Shown here in pieces: positions 1-8,883 of a stretch of DNA of 64,000 bases. Numbering within the stretch: position 1 is the first letter of the stretch; each line of letters starts with the position of its first letter. Origin of the DNA: JABAAE01 sp036336715 (GTDB lineage: Bacteria > Planctomycetota > Planctomycetia > Pirellulales > Pirellulaceae); NCBI GenBank assembly GCA_036336715.1, contig JAYZFP010000064.1:1-64000 (forward strand), in the 5' to 3' direction. The notes beneath the pieces were generated by a model. The model was given only the letters and a program-made list of their open reading frames with translations. It did not search any database and was not told where the DNA came from. The position numbers and the translations under genes were made by a program.

Positions 1-2
1 TG

Positions 3-2114
3 TTGGATGTCAGGAACCACTTGCCTGTGGACAACACCAGGGACGGTTTTGACAATCAAGGCGATAAACTTGTGATGTCACCCTTTGCGTTGGACAGCTA
101 CTTCCGAGTTGGCTCTGAAATAGCTGGAAAGGTCGTGGGAGGCATGCCCGAAGCTTCTACGACCAATCATAGCTACGATAATGGCCTGGGGCGCAGATTA
201 GGTAGCGATGGGGTGGTGCCCTATGAACGGACCAATGACGGCATGACGACCGAAGGGTATCGTTACAATGATGCATCCGCTGGGCTTGGATTCAAATATG
301 GTGACACAGTGGCAGGCCATTACGATGTGAAGGTCAATGGACATTTTACATTTATTGACCCAACCGTTAGCGGCGCTTTTCTCAGGGAGCGTGATTTAAA
401 TTTCAAGGTTGACCTGGGTAAAGAAAATGAACGCTTGAGAATCACAACCAATATAGACCCCAAGCTCAGTAGAAAAGCACTCAGCACCCAGGATTTTTTA
501 TTAAGCGACAAAGTGCGGATCTATTTGGAGCCAGGACAGAATGCGGTTCTTTACAGTTACAATTATCTTTATCCATTGCCCAAGGATCTCAGTAAACTCA
601 AGCCGATTCCCTCGCTGCCGATAGACAAGGCGTTTTCCAAAATGCCAAAAGCGTTATTGCACGTCATTTCGGTTGACGTGACCGGTCCCTATTATGAAAG
701 CTGGCCTCCCAAAAACGAGTTTTACAACACCTACTATGAAGACCTGAAGGGGCAAGACCCCCACAAGCAATATCAACAATTCATTAAAAGGTTGGCCATT
801 AAACTCTTCCGCCGACCGGTAAGCGACGGGGAATTGGCACGATTTGTCGATGTCGCCAAAAAGAGGTATGAAACGGATCAGAATGTCCTCGATGCCGTGC
901 AATCGGCCTTGACGCTGATGCTCTGCTCACCCAAGTTTTTGTACAAGTTCGAAGGTGACTCTCTCAGACTCGACGATTATGCGATTGCCTCCAGGCTGTC
1001 TTACTTTTTGTGGAATTCACTTCCCGACGACCGTTTGATGAAACTGGCTTCCGAAGGGAAGTTGAAGGATGCAAGTGTTCGTTCCGCGGAAGCCTTAAGG
1101 ATGCTGGAAGACCCCAAATCCCAGCGTTTTGTTACTGATTTCACCGAGCAGTGGCTCGAGCTTCATAAAATAGCCGGCATTAATCCACAAGCTGAGATCC
1201 TTAAATATTCATTTAAAGGTTTTACTGGTATTAGACCCTTCTTGGCGCAGGAGAGTATTGAGTTTTTCAAGGTGATTTTGAATGAGAATCTAAGCCTTCT
1301 CAATTTCATTGATTCTGATTTTTTGGTGATCAATCAACCCTTGAATCAGATTTATAAGGTGACCATACCTGAAGAAGAGGGATTGCCAAAAGGAATGGAA
1401 CGTGACAGAAGATCGCGGCGGCAACAGGGATTCCAGAAAGTCATGCTTGATGAAAAATCCGTACGTGGTGGCCTACTGACGCAGGCGGGTATTTTGATGA
1501 TGAACACCAATGGAGAATTCACCAACCCGTTCTATCGGGGAGCCTGGGTGGCAAAAACTTTCTATGGGCTGGAATTGGAACTTCCTGCCAATCAGGAAGT
1601 AGAAGCCCTGAAGGCGCCTACGGAAACATTCACCATCAAAGACAGTATCAACGAGCATCGTAACAACCCGAGCTGCGCCTCTTGTCATGTCAAGATGGAT
1701 CCCTTTGGTCTGGCCCTGGAAAACTTTGATGTTTTTGGCCGATGGCGTGACAGGTATTCGAAATTTGTTGTAACCAAGACAACGGTCGAAGTAACTGCCG
1801 AAGGAAAGACAAAGAAGACCGAGAATACAACGCGAAAGTTCGAACTTACGAAGAAGGTGGACGCCTCTACCATCCACCGAGACGGGCGGACGATCGTGGG
1901 GATAGAAGGCTTAAAGAAACTGATGCTGGAGGACCAGGATAAAATAGCCAGGAACGTCCTCGCAAAGCTTTCTGAGTATGCGATGGGCAGAAAGATGAAT
2001 TACGCTGATTCTGAGAGGATTCATCGTCTTCTGGAGGCATCCAGAACGAACGATTACAAGTTCCGTGATTTGCTGATTAGTATCATTGCCGACGACTCAT
2101 TCACCAAACGATAA
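3..2114 (+). CDS. DUF1587/1595/1592/1588/1585 secreted cytochrome-type protein, 5' partial
   Basis: The frame is open at the window edge, and the visible protein (about 703 residues) already begins inside a DUF1587-like stretch (GFDNQGDKLVMSP near residue 18), so the signal peptide and N-terminal haem domain lie upstream. In order I see DUF1595 (IKRLAIKLFRRPVSDGEL, about 263-280), DUF1592 (AIASRLSYFLWNSLPDDRL, from about 327), DUF1588 (RGGLLTQAGILMMNTNG, about 490) with a CASCH haem-type motif at 558-562, and DUF1585 up to the end. This architecture is typical of planctomycete secreted multi-domain cytochrome proteins of unproven substrate. No DUF1552 partner follows; the next gene is a leucine-rich-repeat protein 127 bp away. 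Third positions are more A/T-rich than in the paralogue at 4551-7286. Confidence 0.88.
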   Translation: MDVRNHLPVDNTRDGFDNQGDKLVMSPFALDSYFRVGSEIAGKVVGGMPEASTTNHSYDNGLGRRLGSDGVVPYERTNDGMTTEGYRYNDASAGLGFKYGDTVAGHYDVKVNGHFTFIDPTVSGAFLRERDLNFKVDLGKENERLRITTNIDPKLSRKALSTQDFLLSDKVRIYLEPGQNAVLYSYNYLYPLPKDLSKLKPIPSLPIDKAFSKMPKALLHVISVDVTGPYYESWPPKNEFYNTYYEDLKGQDPHKQYQQFIKRLAIKLFRRPVSDGELARFVDVAKKRYETDQNVLDAVQSALTLMLCSPKFLYKFEGDSLRLDDYAIASRLSYFLWNSLPDDRLMKLASEGKLKDASVRSAEALRMLEDPKSQRFVTDFTEQWLELHKIAGINPQAEILKYSFKGFTGIRPFLAQESIEFFKVILNENLSLLNFIDSDFLVINQPLNQIYKVTIPEEEGLPKGMERDRRSRRQQGFQKVMLDEKSVRGGLLTQAGILMMNTNGEFTNPFYRGAWVAKTFYGLELELPANQEVEALKAPTETFTIKDSINEHRNNPSCASCHVKMDPFGLALENFDVFGRWRDRYSKFVVTKTTVEVTAEGKTKKTENTTRKFELTKKVDASTIHRDGRTIVGIEGLKKLMLEDQDKIARNVLAKLSEYAMGRKMNYADSERIHRLLEASRTNDYKFRDLLISIIADDSFTKR

Positions 2115-2241
2115 TTCAAAGCCCGAATTAGCTGCAAAGAAACCAGACATGCCTCACCCACGCACTCCGAGCTTGAAACCGTTTTCGGCTGTCCTTCGGG
2201 CATGGCTTCGGATGCGTCGTATCTTGTACAGAAAACAAATC

Positions 2242-3510
2242 ATGGCTCGCATGTCTCACAACTTGCTGCCTGGTCTTGTGCTCTTGATTTTGGTTTGCGG
2301 GTTCAGCAGGGCCGAGGATGAGTCTGTCGAATATGACCGAACAGCCGTTCTCGCGAAACTCGATGAGGCGGCTGCAAAGACCAGCGATCCCGAAGTGAAA
2401 CGTGCCCTGAAAAAGATGCGCGAGTGCACTGAGCGTGGCAATAAATTACTGGCCCTCAGTGGCCTCCGAACGCTCCCGTCGGAGATTGGACACCTCACCA
2501 ACCTGACGCATCTGAGGCTCTGGGACAACCAACTCTCGACGCTCCCCCCCGAGATTGGACAGCTCGAGAACCTGACGTACCTGGGACTCAAACGTAACCA
2601 GTTCACCACGTTACCGCCCGAGATTGCGAAACTCACCAAGTTGCAGCACTTGGACCTCGGGGAAAACCAACTCACCACGATCCCGTCCGAGATTGGGCAA
2701 AACACAACGCTCATACAATTGAGCCTCAATGGGAACGATCTCTCGACGCTCCCGCCCGGGATTGGGGAACTCGCGAACCTGACGCATTTGAGGCTCTGGG
2801 ACAACCAGCTCTCGACGCTCCCCCCCGAGATCGGACAGCTCACCAAACTGACGCATTTGAGCCTTTGGGACAACCAACTTTCGACGCTCCCCCCCGAGAT
2901 TGCACAGCTCACGAACCTGGCCGAATTGTCCCTCCATGAGAATCGATTCACCAGGCTTCCAGCGGAGATTTGGACACTCAAGAAGCTGACGCACCTCGGG
3001 CTCGGAGAAAACCCTTTCACCACGCTCCCGCCTGAGATTGGACAGCTCACGAACCTGACGTGGTTGCGTCTCGAAGGGAACCAACTCACCACGCTCCCTC
3101 CCGAGATTGGACAGCTCACAAATTTGGCGGGGCTGACCCTCCATGGCGTCCAATTCACCACGCTCCCATCCGAGATTGGGAAACTTTCGAAGCTGGTTTA
3201 TCTGAGACTCGGAGAAAACCAAATCGCCAAGCTCCCGCCTGAGATCGGACAGCTCACGAACCTGGCGTGGTTGTATCTCGAAGGGAATCAACTCACCACG
3301 CTTCCGCCCGAGATTGGAAAACTCACGAAACTGACGGAGCTGCAAATCGAAAAAAACCCCGTTTCCGACACAGACCTGGAACATTTGAAGTCGCTAAAAA
3401 GCTTGAGACGACTTAACGTTCTTGATACCAGGGTCACTCCGGCAGGCGTCGAGGCTTTTAGAAAGGCGCTACCGAATTGTGAGGTCAAGGCGCCAAGCCA
3501 ATACCCGTGA
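2242..3510 (+). CDS. Secreted leucine-rich repeat protein
   Basis: The 422-residue product starts with a signal peptide (MSHNLLPGLVLLILVCGFSRA), then a short helical region, then about 12-14 leucine-rich repeats of 23 residues with the core LPPEIGQLTNLxxLxLxxNxL. The last two repeats (from LQIEKNPVSDTDLEHL) are of a different, RNI/cysteine-containing-like type (VTPAGVEAFRKALPNCEV) and cap the array. I place the start at ATG 2242; the frame is open further upstream into the preceding gene, but that extension has no signal peptide and overlaps it. ATG 2251 is also possible. Such LRR proteins usually bind proteins; the partner cannot be inferred. The repeats are also strongly alike as DNA (69-bp unit). 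Confidence 0.85.
   Translation: MARMSHNLLPGLVLLILVCGFSRAEDESVEYDRTAVLAKLDEAAAKTSDPEVKRALKKMRECTERGNKLLALSGLRTLPSEIGHLTNLTHLRLWDNQLSTLPPEIGQLENLTYLGLKRNQFTTLPPEIAKLTKLQHLDLGENQLTTIPSEIGQNTTLIQLSLNGNDLSTLPPGIGELANLTHLRLWDNQLSTLPPEIGQLTKLTHLSLWDNQLSTLPPEIAQLTNLAELSLHENRFTRLPAEIWTLKKLTHLGLGENPFTTLPPEIGQLTNLTWLRLEGNQLTTLPPEIGQLTNLAGLTLHGVQFTTLPSEIGKLSKLVYLRLGENQIAKLPPEIGQLTNLAWLYLEGNQLTTLPPEIGKLTKLTELQIEKNPVSDTDLEHLKSLKSLRRLNVLDTRVTPAGVEAFRKALPNCEVKAPSQYP
2460..3350 (+). repeat. 69-bp tandem repeats encoding LRR units
   Basis: The blocks beginning near 2490, 2560, 2770, 2840, 3030, 3100 and 3240 share long near-identical words such as ctcccccccgagattggaca and acgcatttgaggctctggga. Unit length is 69 bp (23 codons). 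The in-frame identity points to recent unit duplication inside the LRR gene. Confidence 0.8.
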
Positions 3511-3811
3511 CACCATGGCCCCTTTCCTGATCAGCGGGGCCATTGAGACTCAATCAGGATTTCCAGAGAGCCTTGAAGCGGCTTTCGAGTTCAGGTCGGC
3601 TTTATTCCGATATCCTCAGCGAACTGGTTCGCTTTAAAAGTCCTGGTACTTCTGCAGCATTACGGATGCTATTCTTGCCCGCTTTGATTCAGAACGCAAA
3701 GAGAGATTCTTAAACACGATTCGCTTTTGACAGAGCAATCTACGAGAGAAAAACCAACCGCCATCTTGCCGGCTGGGTGGAAACCAAATCAAATCCCCAC
3801 CCAACAACAAG
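3511..3811. other. Intergenic stretch with no recognised gene
   Basis: About 300 bp between the LRR gene and the terminator of tRNA-Leu. Short open frames on both strands have no start context or recognisable product. No repeats or transposon ends were seen. Confidence 0.5.
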
Positions 3812-3822
3812 AAATGAAACAA

Positions 3823-3850
3823 GGGTCAGTGGCTGAAATGCCGCTGACCC
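3823..3850 (-). terminator. Rho-independent terminator of tRNA-Leu
   Basis: An 11-bp stem (3823-3833 with 3840-3850, one G-T wobble, 6-nt loop) lies just 3' of the tRNA on the minus strand and is followed there by a T-rich stretch (TTGTTTCATTTCTTG). The plus strand also reads TTGTTTT after the stem, so it may act in both directions. Confidence 0.7.
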
Positions 3851-3863
3851 TTGTTTTGATGAG

Positions 3864-3947
3864 TGCGGATGAGAGGAGTCGAACCTCCACGCCCTTGCGG
3901 GCACTAGAACCTGAATCTAGCGCGTCTGCCAATTCCGCCACATCCGC
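3864..3947 (-). tRNA. tRNA-Leu (anticodon CAG)
   Basis: On the minus strand the 7-bp acceptor stem GCGGATG/CATCCGC, the D-arm with AATTGGCAGA, the anticodon arm CTAGA-TTCAGGT-TCTAG (anticodon CAG), a long class II variable arm (TGCCCGCAAGGGCGT) and the T-arm GGAGG-TTCGACT-CCTCT all form. The discriminator base is A at 3864; CCA is not encoded. It closely resembles bacterial leucine CAG tRNAs. Its 3' end faces the AT-richer left part of the window. Confidence 0.96.
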
Positions 3948-4550
3948 TTTTGCATTAGATTGTAAAAATAATGGAAAACCAACCATTTGTGAATGGGTCC
4001 TGCAAAGAATTCCTCTCTCAATCGTCCCCGTTTGATAACCATAACTAACCGCCTCACTGTCAAAAAAAACCCCCGGGATGGAAATAGAGGCTGCGATACC
4101 GTTCAAACCGATTCAATCCGGTTATCCGCCTTCTAAAAGGCTCATTGCCTGCCAATCAGCACATCCATTTCCTTGCCTGCCAGATTCCGCCCGGGGCCTG
4201 TCCTGGACCAGGTGTCCATCCAGTTGCCAATCTTCACCGGGTTCCAATTTGTCCGTAAAAAGACGGCTCTCGGTCTGAATGCGCCCCGGAAGACCATGAT
4301 GGCTTGTCATTGAACGCTCCCTTTGCCGTCACTCGATTGCAGCTGAATAGCTCCTGACGGTACGGTTTGCGGGGACGATGCAGGGGAAAACGACGATCTG
4401 TTTTCAGCATGCAGGCGCGGGTCAGGGGAAGATTCCGTCTTTCCATTCCCCCCTGACCCAACTATAAAAAAGTCAGGCACCTCGACCCCGCAACACCATT
4501 TTCGGGATTCGCCTTAACGCAATCCATCCCACCGCGCGAGATTTTCTTCG
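3948..4550. other. Intergenic stretch with no recognised gene
   Basis: About 600 bp between tRNA-Leu and the DUF1592 gene. It must hold the promoter of the leftward tRNA and of the rightward operon. Open frames here (up to about 75 codons) have unlikely composition and no family resemblance. Nothing else could be supported. Confidence 0.5.
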
Positions 4551-7286
4551 ATGCCCGTTTTTTGCGGCCCACTCAGTATCGCCCTGCTGATCCCGATTGC
4601 AGGATTCCTTTTAACGACTTCCGTTTCTTCCCAGGAAAGCGGAAAGGGGACGGGGGCTTTTCAGTCCCGGGAAAAAGGACAACCCAGGAACGCATTCGCA
4701 CTCGCACGGCAACGGGGATCACTGAAGTCGATTTATCGAGAAAAAAGGACGCAGGCTACCACACAGCCTGACGGGAAATCGGGACAGGATACTTTTCGCA
4801 AGGAGATTCAGCCCCTGCTGGCCGGTGCCTGCTTCCAGTGTCACGGCAAAAGCAAGGAAGAGGCGGGCCTTCGAATCGACAGGTTGAACCCGGACCTTTC
4901 CAACGGGCAGGACGTCGCCTGGTGGCTCGAGGTCCTGGCGGTGATCAACAATTCGGAAATGCCCCCTGATGAGGACAATCAACTTTCCGAACAGGGCAGG
5001 GCGAAAATCGTGCAATGGCTGTCGCGGGAACTGAAGACCGCATCCGAGGCACGAAAAAACAGGATTGCCAAAACGTCCTTTCGCCGCATGACCCGCTACG
5101 AGCTGAATTACGCGCTGCAGGACCTGCTGGGAATCTCCCATGACTTCACACGGGATCTTCCGGTCGAAGTCATGGAAAGTGGCGGCTTCAAAAACAGCTC
5201 GCATTCCCTTGAGCTTTCTGTTTCCCAACTGGAGTCGATTCGAAGGGTCGCCGGCCAGGCGCTCAAGCGGACCATTGTGTCCGGGGAGCGTCCCCAGCCC
5301 CTCTACTGGGGACTGACGATGGACCAGGTCGCCCGATTGGATTGGCAAAAACAGGAGGAACAACTCAGCAAGTCCGCGGAAAAGCACAAGGACAATCCAC
5401 AGCAGCAAAAAATGGCTCGTGACAAACTCCTGGAAAAGTTTCGTGCACCGCCGAATCGACCTTCGTTCCATTCCCTCACCACGGGCCGATACGTGCAGGC
5501 GAGCTGGGCCTACTACAACGCCAAGTACTGCAATCGCCCGGGCGGCGAGCCACCAGCGATTCCGGAAAAAACGGGGTGTGTCGCGATCCTTCCCCAGGGT
5601 CGCAACCAGAAACTGACCATCGAGCTGGGAGACCGGTTGCCTGACGAGGGGACCATGAAAGTCAGGGTCCGGGCGGCCCGAGTTTCCAATAATGAACGGG
5701 ATCGCCCCAGCCTGCGACTGGAGTTTGGCTGGCAGGCCTCCAACGAGGGCCGGTCCGTTGTCAAGGTCGGCCGTCCGATCACCCCCATCGACTCGCAAGA
5801 ATACCGGTTTTACCAATGGGAAATTCCCCTCGGCGACATCTATCCACGAAACTCGGTCCGGGGCAGGTATGAACTGGGAGCAACCCCCAGTCCTTCGGAG
5901 TACATCAAGGTCGTCAATGACTCGATCTCGGAAGGGGCCATCAAAGTTGACTACGTCGAGGTCGTGGCACCTTTCCACAGGGAGTGGCCTCCCGCACCCC
6001 ACCTGGCCATCCTGCCGGACAGTACCCCAGCCGAAAAGGAACTACAGGTCGTCCGCGACATCCTGGATCGATTCATGTTGCGAGCCTGGCGGCGTCCGGT
6101 TTCGACGAATGAAATCAATCGAAAAATCACCCTTTTCAAAAGGGTCCGACCCCTATGCAGCAATTTTGAAGAAGCGGTTCGGGAAACGCTTGCGACGGTC
6201 ATCGCCTCACCGAATTTTCTTTTTGTCGGTTCGGGCGAAAACCCAGCGGGCGGCTCGAATTCAAAGTCACCTGCCAACCTGGGCGGCTATCGCCTGGCCA
6301 GCAGGCTTTCTTTTTTCCTTTGGTGCAGCCTGCCGGACGAGGCACTTTTGCAGGTGGCCGAAGATGGTTCCATTTTTGACAAAGCGACCCTCTCAGCCCA
6401 GGTCAGCCGCATGCTGGCTTCTCCCAAGGCGGGCAGGTTCAGTCGGCATTTTGTCAACCAGTGGTTAAATCTCGACCGGCTGAAACTGGTCAACTTTCGC
6501 AAAACCTACCCCGCTTTTGATCCGGAATTGAAGACGGCGCTGCTGGAGGAGCCGGTCCGTCTTTTTGAAGAAATCCTGGAATCCAACCGTAGCCTCCTCG
6601 ACCTGGTTCATTCGGACTACCTGCTGGTCAACGCGCGGCTGGCCACCCATTACGGCGTGGCAAATGTGCGGGGAAACCACTTTCGCAAAGTGGACCTGCC
6701 AGCCGGCTTGCACCGGGGTGGACTCTTGGCGGCCGCGGGCATCCTGACGATGAACTCGGATGGCAAGGATTCGCATCCCCTGAAAAGGGGTGTCTGGATG
6801 TTGGAAAAAATCCTTCACGATCCTCCGCCACCCCCGCCACCGGCGGTTCCGGAAATTGACCTATCCGATCCCAACATTGCCAAGATGACTCTGAAAGAAC
6901 GGATTGAAAGCCATCGGGATCATGCTGCCTGCATGAGCTGTCATGTCAAAATCGACCCATGGGGAATCGCGCTGGAGAACTTCGATGCCATCGGTCGCTA
7001 CCGCACCCAACTGGAAGGAAAACCGGTCGACGCAACCAGCGTGCTGGTTCGCAATGAAAAACTCGAGGGGATTGATGGGCTGAAAATGCACCTGCTGGAA
7101 AAACGGCAGGACCAGGTTGTGAGGGGGCTGGTGGAAAACCTTGCCAGTTTCGCGATTGGCAGGCCGCTGACTTTTGAAGACCACTGGGAACTGGAAAAAA
7201 TAACCACCCTCGTCCGCAAGCGGGGAGACCGACTGGAAGAGACCCTGCGGACCATCGTGGAAAGCGACCTTTTTTCCACTCGTTGA
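4551..7286 (+). CDS. Secreted DUF1587/1595/1592/1588/1585 cytochrome-type protein
   Basis: A complete 911-residue protein: signal peptide 1-28; cytochrome c-like domain with CFQCH at 94-98 followed by AGLRID, the usual planctomycete N-terminal haem module; DUF1587 around 175-240 (FRRMTRYELNYALQDLLG); a beta-rich linker domain about 300-480; DUF1595 near 500-560 (LRAWRRPVSTNEI); DUF1592 near 580-705 (LASRLSFFLWCSLPDEALL); DUF1588 near 720-815 (RGGLLAAAGILTMNSDG, with a second haem-type motif CMSCH at 794-798 and a seven-proline run before it); DUF1585 at the C-terminus. The families are known mainly as a planctomycete/Verrucomicrobia secreted set; biochemical role is unproven. It is followed at once by its usual DUF1552 partner, which argues for one operon. 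Confidence 0.93.
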   Translation: MPVFCGPLSIALLIPIAGFLLTTSVSSQESGKGTGAFQSREKGQPRNAFALARQRGSLKSIYREKRTQATTQPDGKSGQDTFRKEIQPLLAGACFQCHGKSKEEAGLRIDRLNPDLSNGQDVAWWLEVLAVINNSEMPPDEDNQLSEQGRAKIVQWLSRELKTASEARKNRIAKTSFRRMTRYELNYALQDLLGISHDFTRDLPVEVMESGGFKNSSHSLELSVSQLESIRRVAGQALKRTIVSGERPQPLYWGLTMDQVARLDWQKQEEQLSKSAEKHKDNPQQQKMARDKLLEKFRAPPNRPSFHSLTTGRYVQASWAYYNAKYCNRPGGEPPAIPEKTGCVAILPQGRNQKLTIELGDRLPDEGTMKVRVRAARVSNNERDRPSLRLEFGWQASNEGRSVVKVGRPITPIDSQEYRFYQWEIPLGDIYPRNSVRGRYELGATPSPSEYIKVVNDSISEGAIKVDYVEVVAPFHREWPPAPHLAILPDSTPAEKELQVVRDILDRFMLRAWRRPVSTNEINRKITLFKRVRPLCSNFEEAVRETLATVIASPNFLFVGSGENPAGGSNSKSPANLGGYRLASRLSFFLWCSLPDEALLQVAEDGSIFDKATLSAQVSRMLASPKAGRFSRHFVNQWLNLDRLKLVNFRKTYPAFDPELKTALLEEPVRLFEEILESNRSLLDLVHSDYLLVNARLATHYGVANVRGNHFRKVDLPAGLHRGGLLAAAGILTMNSDGKDSHPLKRGVWMLEKILHDPPPPPPPAVPEIDLSDPNIAKMTLKERIESHRDHAACMSCHVKIDPWGIALENFDAIGRYRTQLEGKPVDATSVLVRNEKLEGIDGLKMHLLEKRQDQVVRGLVENLASFAIGRPLTFEDHWELEKITTLVRKRGDRLEETLRTIVESDLFSTR

Positions 7287-7318
7287 GAAACTCGCCGAAT
7301 ACAGAAGGAAACTGGAAA

Positions 7319-8728
7319 ATGCAGTACCAACACCTCGACCGAAGACGGTTCTTGCGGGGCAGCGGATTCGCCCTGACCCTTCCTTGGCTGCCTTCTCTTG
7401 GAACGGCTGTGCCAGCGGATGAAGAGAGAAAAAAAGGCTCCGAACCGGTCAAAAGACTGGCCTGCTTTTATTTCCCGGATGGTGTCCCCATGCCCCTACC
7501 GGAAGAGAAAGATTACCGGGACTGGTTCTGGTTTCCATTGGGCAAGGGAAAGGACTATCAATTTACCCGGTGCCTGGAACCTCTCGAGCCCTTCCGGGGC
7601 GAAATGACGGTCCTTTCCGGCTTTTCCCACCCCGCCAGCCGGAGCGTTCATGGTCATTCCAACGCGGACCAGTTCCTGACCTCGGCCGCAACCGGCCAGG
7701 ACGGGCCCTACCGGAACTCCATTTCGATGGACCAGGTCTATGCCAATCATATCGGGAACGAAACCCGGCTTTCGTCGCTGGTCCTTTCAACTGACGGAGG
7801 AGCAGGAACCCCGCGTGGTGCGCACACACTCTCTTTTGACAGCAACGGAAAAGCCATCCCTGCCGAAAACCGTCCCAAGCTTGTTTTCGACCGTCTGTTT
7901 GTCAAACGGGACGGAGACGCAGCGAAACGCCTGGCTCTCAGCGAGAGTTCCCTCGACGGTTTGATGGAAGATGCCCGTTCACTGCGAAACTCCCTCTCAA
8001 CGGTCGACCGTGGACGACTGGATGAGTACCTCGAGTCCATCCGTCAGGCGGAACAGCAGGTCCACAAAGCGCGAAAATGGCTGGCTGTCCCACTGCCCAA
8101 GGTGGATGAGGACCAGTTCAATCTGAACATCTCTCCTGACGATCCGAGAAACTACCTCCGAACCATGTTTGACCTGGTGTTTCTGGCATTCAAGACCGAT
8201 TCTACCCGGGTCGCCACCTACCAGATTGGCAGGGAAAACGGGGTAGGAATCAGCGACCACCTTGCGCGGGCCATCGGTTTTCCACTGGCGCATCAGCTAT
8301 CGCATGAAACCAGGCATCCGGGTGGCTGGAAGAACTTCGGCCAATACTGCCGATTTCTGAATGAGGAATTCTCGAGGTTTCTCAAAAGGCTCTCCAGCGA
8401 AAAAGACCCGGAGGGTACCGGAACGATGCTTGACAACACGCTTGTATTTTACGGATCGGCATCCAGCGCTTTCCATCTCTCCCGGAACTACCCACTGGTT
8501 CTGGCAGGCGGGAAAAACCTGGGAATTCAACATGGAAATTATCTCAATCATGCCGGCGACCACCCCCAGGCCGGTGCCTGGGATGGCCGAACCGAACCGT
8601 GGCAAAAAGAGGCCCCCCAGGAAGACCGAAATCTCTCGAACCTGTTTCTCACATTGCTGCAGCAACTGGGCGTCCACCAGGAATCATTCGGGGACAGCAA
8701 GGAAATCGTCAGGGAAATCCTCGCCTAG
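7319..8728 (+). CDS. DUF1552 domain protein with Tat-type signal
   Basis: The 469-residue product begins with a twin-arginine signal (DRRRFLRGSGFALTLPWLPSLG), so export in folded form is likely. The rest reads as a DUF1552 protein (LACFYFPDGVPMP early, the HGHSNADQFLT and YGSASS motifs, and a C-terminal DHPQAG region). I chose ATG 7319, preceded by AGAAGGAA about 10 bases upstream; an in-frame TTG at 7283 would overlap the previous stop and add 12 residues without improving the signal. DUF1552 proteins accompany DUF1592-type cytochromes in planctomycetes and probably form a functional pair with the upstream protein, 32 bp away. The fold is probably related to alkaline-phosphatase/sulfatase-like DUF1501 proteins (inference). 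Confidence 0.92.
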   Translation: MQYQHLDRRRFLRGSGFALTLPWLPSLGTAVPADEERKKGSEPVKRLACFYFPDGVPMPLPEEKDYRDWFWFPLGKGKDYQFTRCLEPLEPFRGEMTVLSGFSHPASRSVHGHSNADQFLTSAATGQDGPYRNSISMDQVYANHIGNETRLSSLVLSTDGGAGTPRGAHTLSFDSNGKAIPAENRPKLVFDRLFVKRDGDAAKRLALSESSLDGLMEDARSLRNSLSTVDRGRLDEYLESIRQAEQQVHKARKWLAVPLPKVDEDQFNLNISPDDPRNYLRTMFDLVFLAFKTDSTRVATYQIGRENGVGISDHLARAIGFPLAHQLSHETRHPGGWKNFGQYCRFLNEEFSRFLKRLSSEKDPEGTGTMLDNTLVFYGSASSAFHLSRNYPLVLAGGKNLGIQHGNYLNHAGDHPQAGAWDGRTEPWQKEAPQEDRNLSNLFLTLLQQLGVHQESFGDSKEIVREILA

Positions 8729-8769
8729 TCTTGCTACGGGCCTCCCGCTTTTAACCGATAGCGGGTTGC

Positions 8770-8775
8770 TATAAT
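8770..8775 (+). promoter_or_regulatory. Possible -10 box (TATAAT) before the DUF1080 gene
   Basis: A perfect TATAAT lies 108 bp before the DUF1080 start, just after a short inverted repeat (8744-8748 CCCGC with 8761-8765 GCGGG) that could end the DUF1552 transcript. No good -35 hexamer is visible at 16-18 bp, so the call is weak. Confidence 0.35.
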
Positions 8776-8883
8776 AAGTCTTCCGGCAGGGGGCAGATTG
8801 CGTTTCCGTTTCTGCATGCCTGACTCCCCGCTGTCTCATTTTCCAACTCCCTTCCCTACAACCCAAAACGAGGACAACCCGGT

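Noticed and set aside
2460..3350. Regular DNA repeats looking like a CRISPR array
   Set aside because: Unit is 69 bp, in frame, without spacers, and encodes leucine-rich repeats.
4234..4461. 75-codon minus-strand frame between tRNA-Leu and the DUF1592 gene
   Set aside because: Arginine- and serine-rich product without family resemblance; no Shine-Dalgarno.
4719..6002. 427-codon minus-strand frame opposite the DUF1592 gene
   Set aside because: Antisense shadow caused by codon bias; the plus strand carries a complete family architecture.
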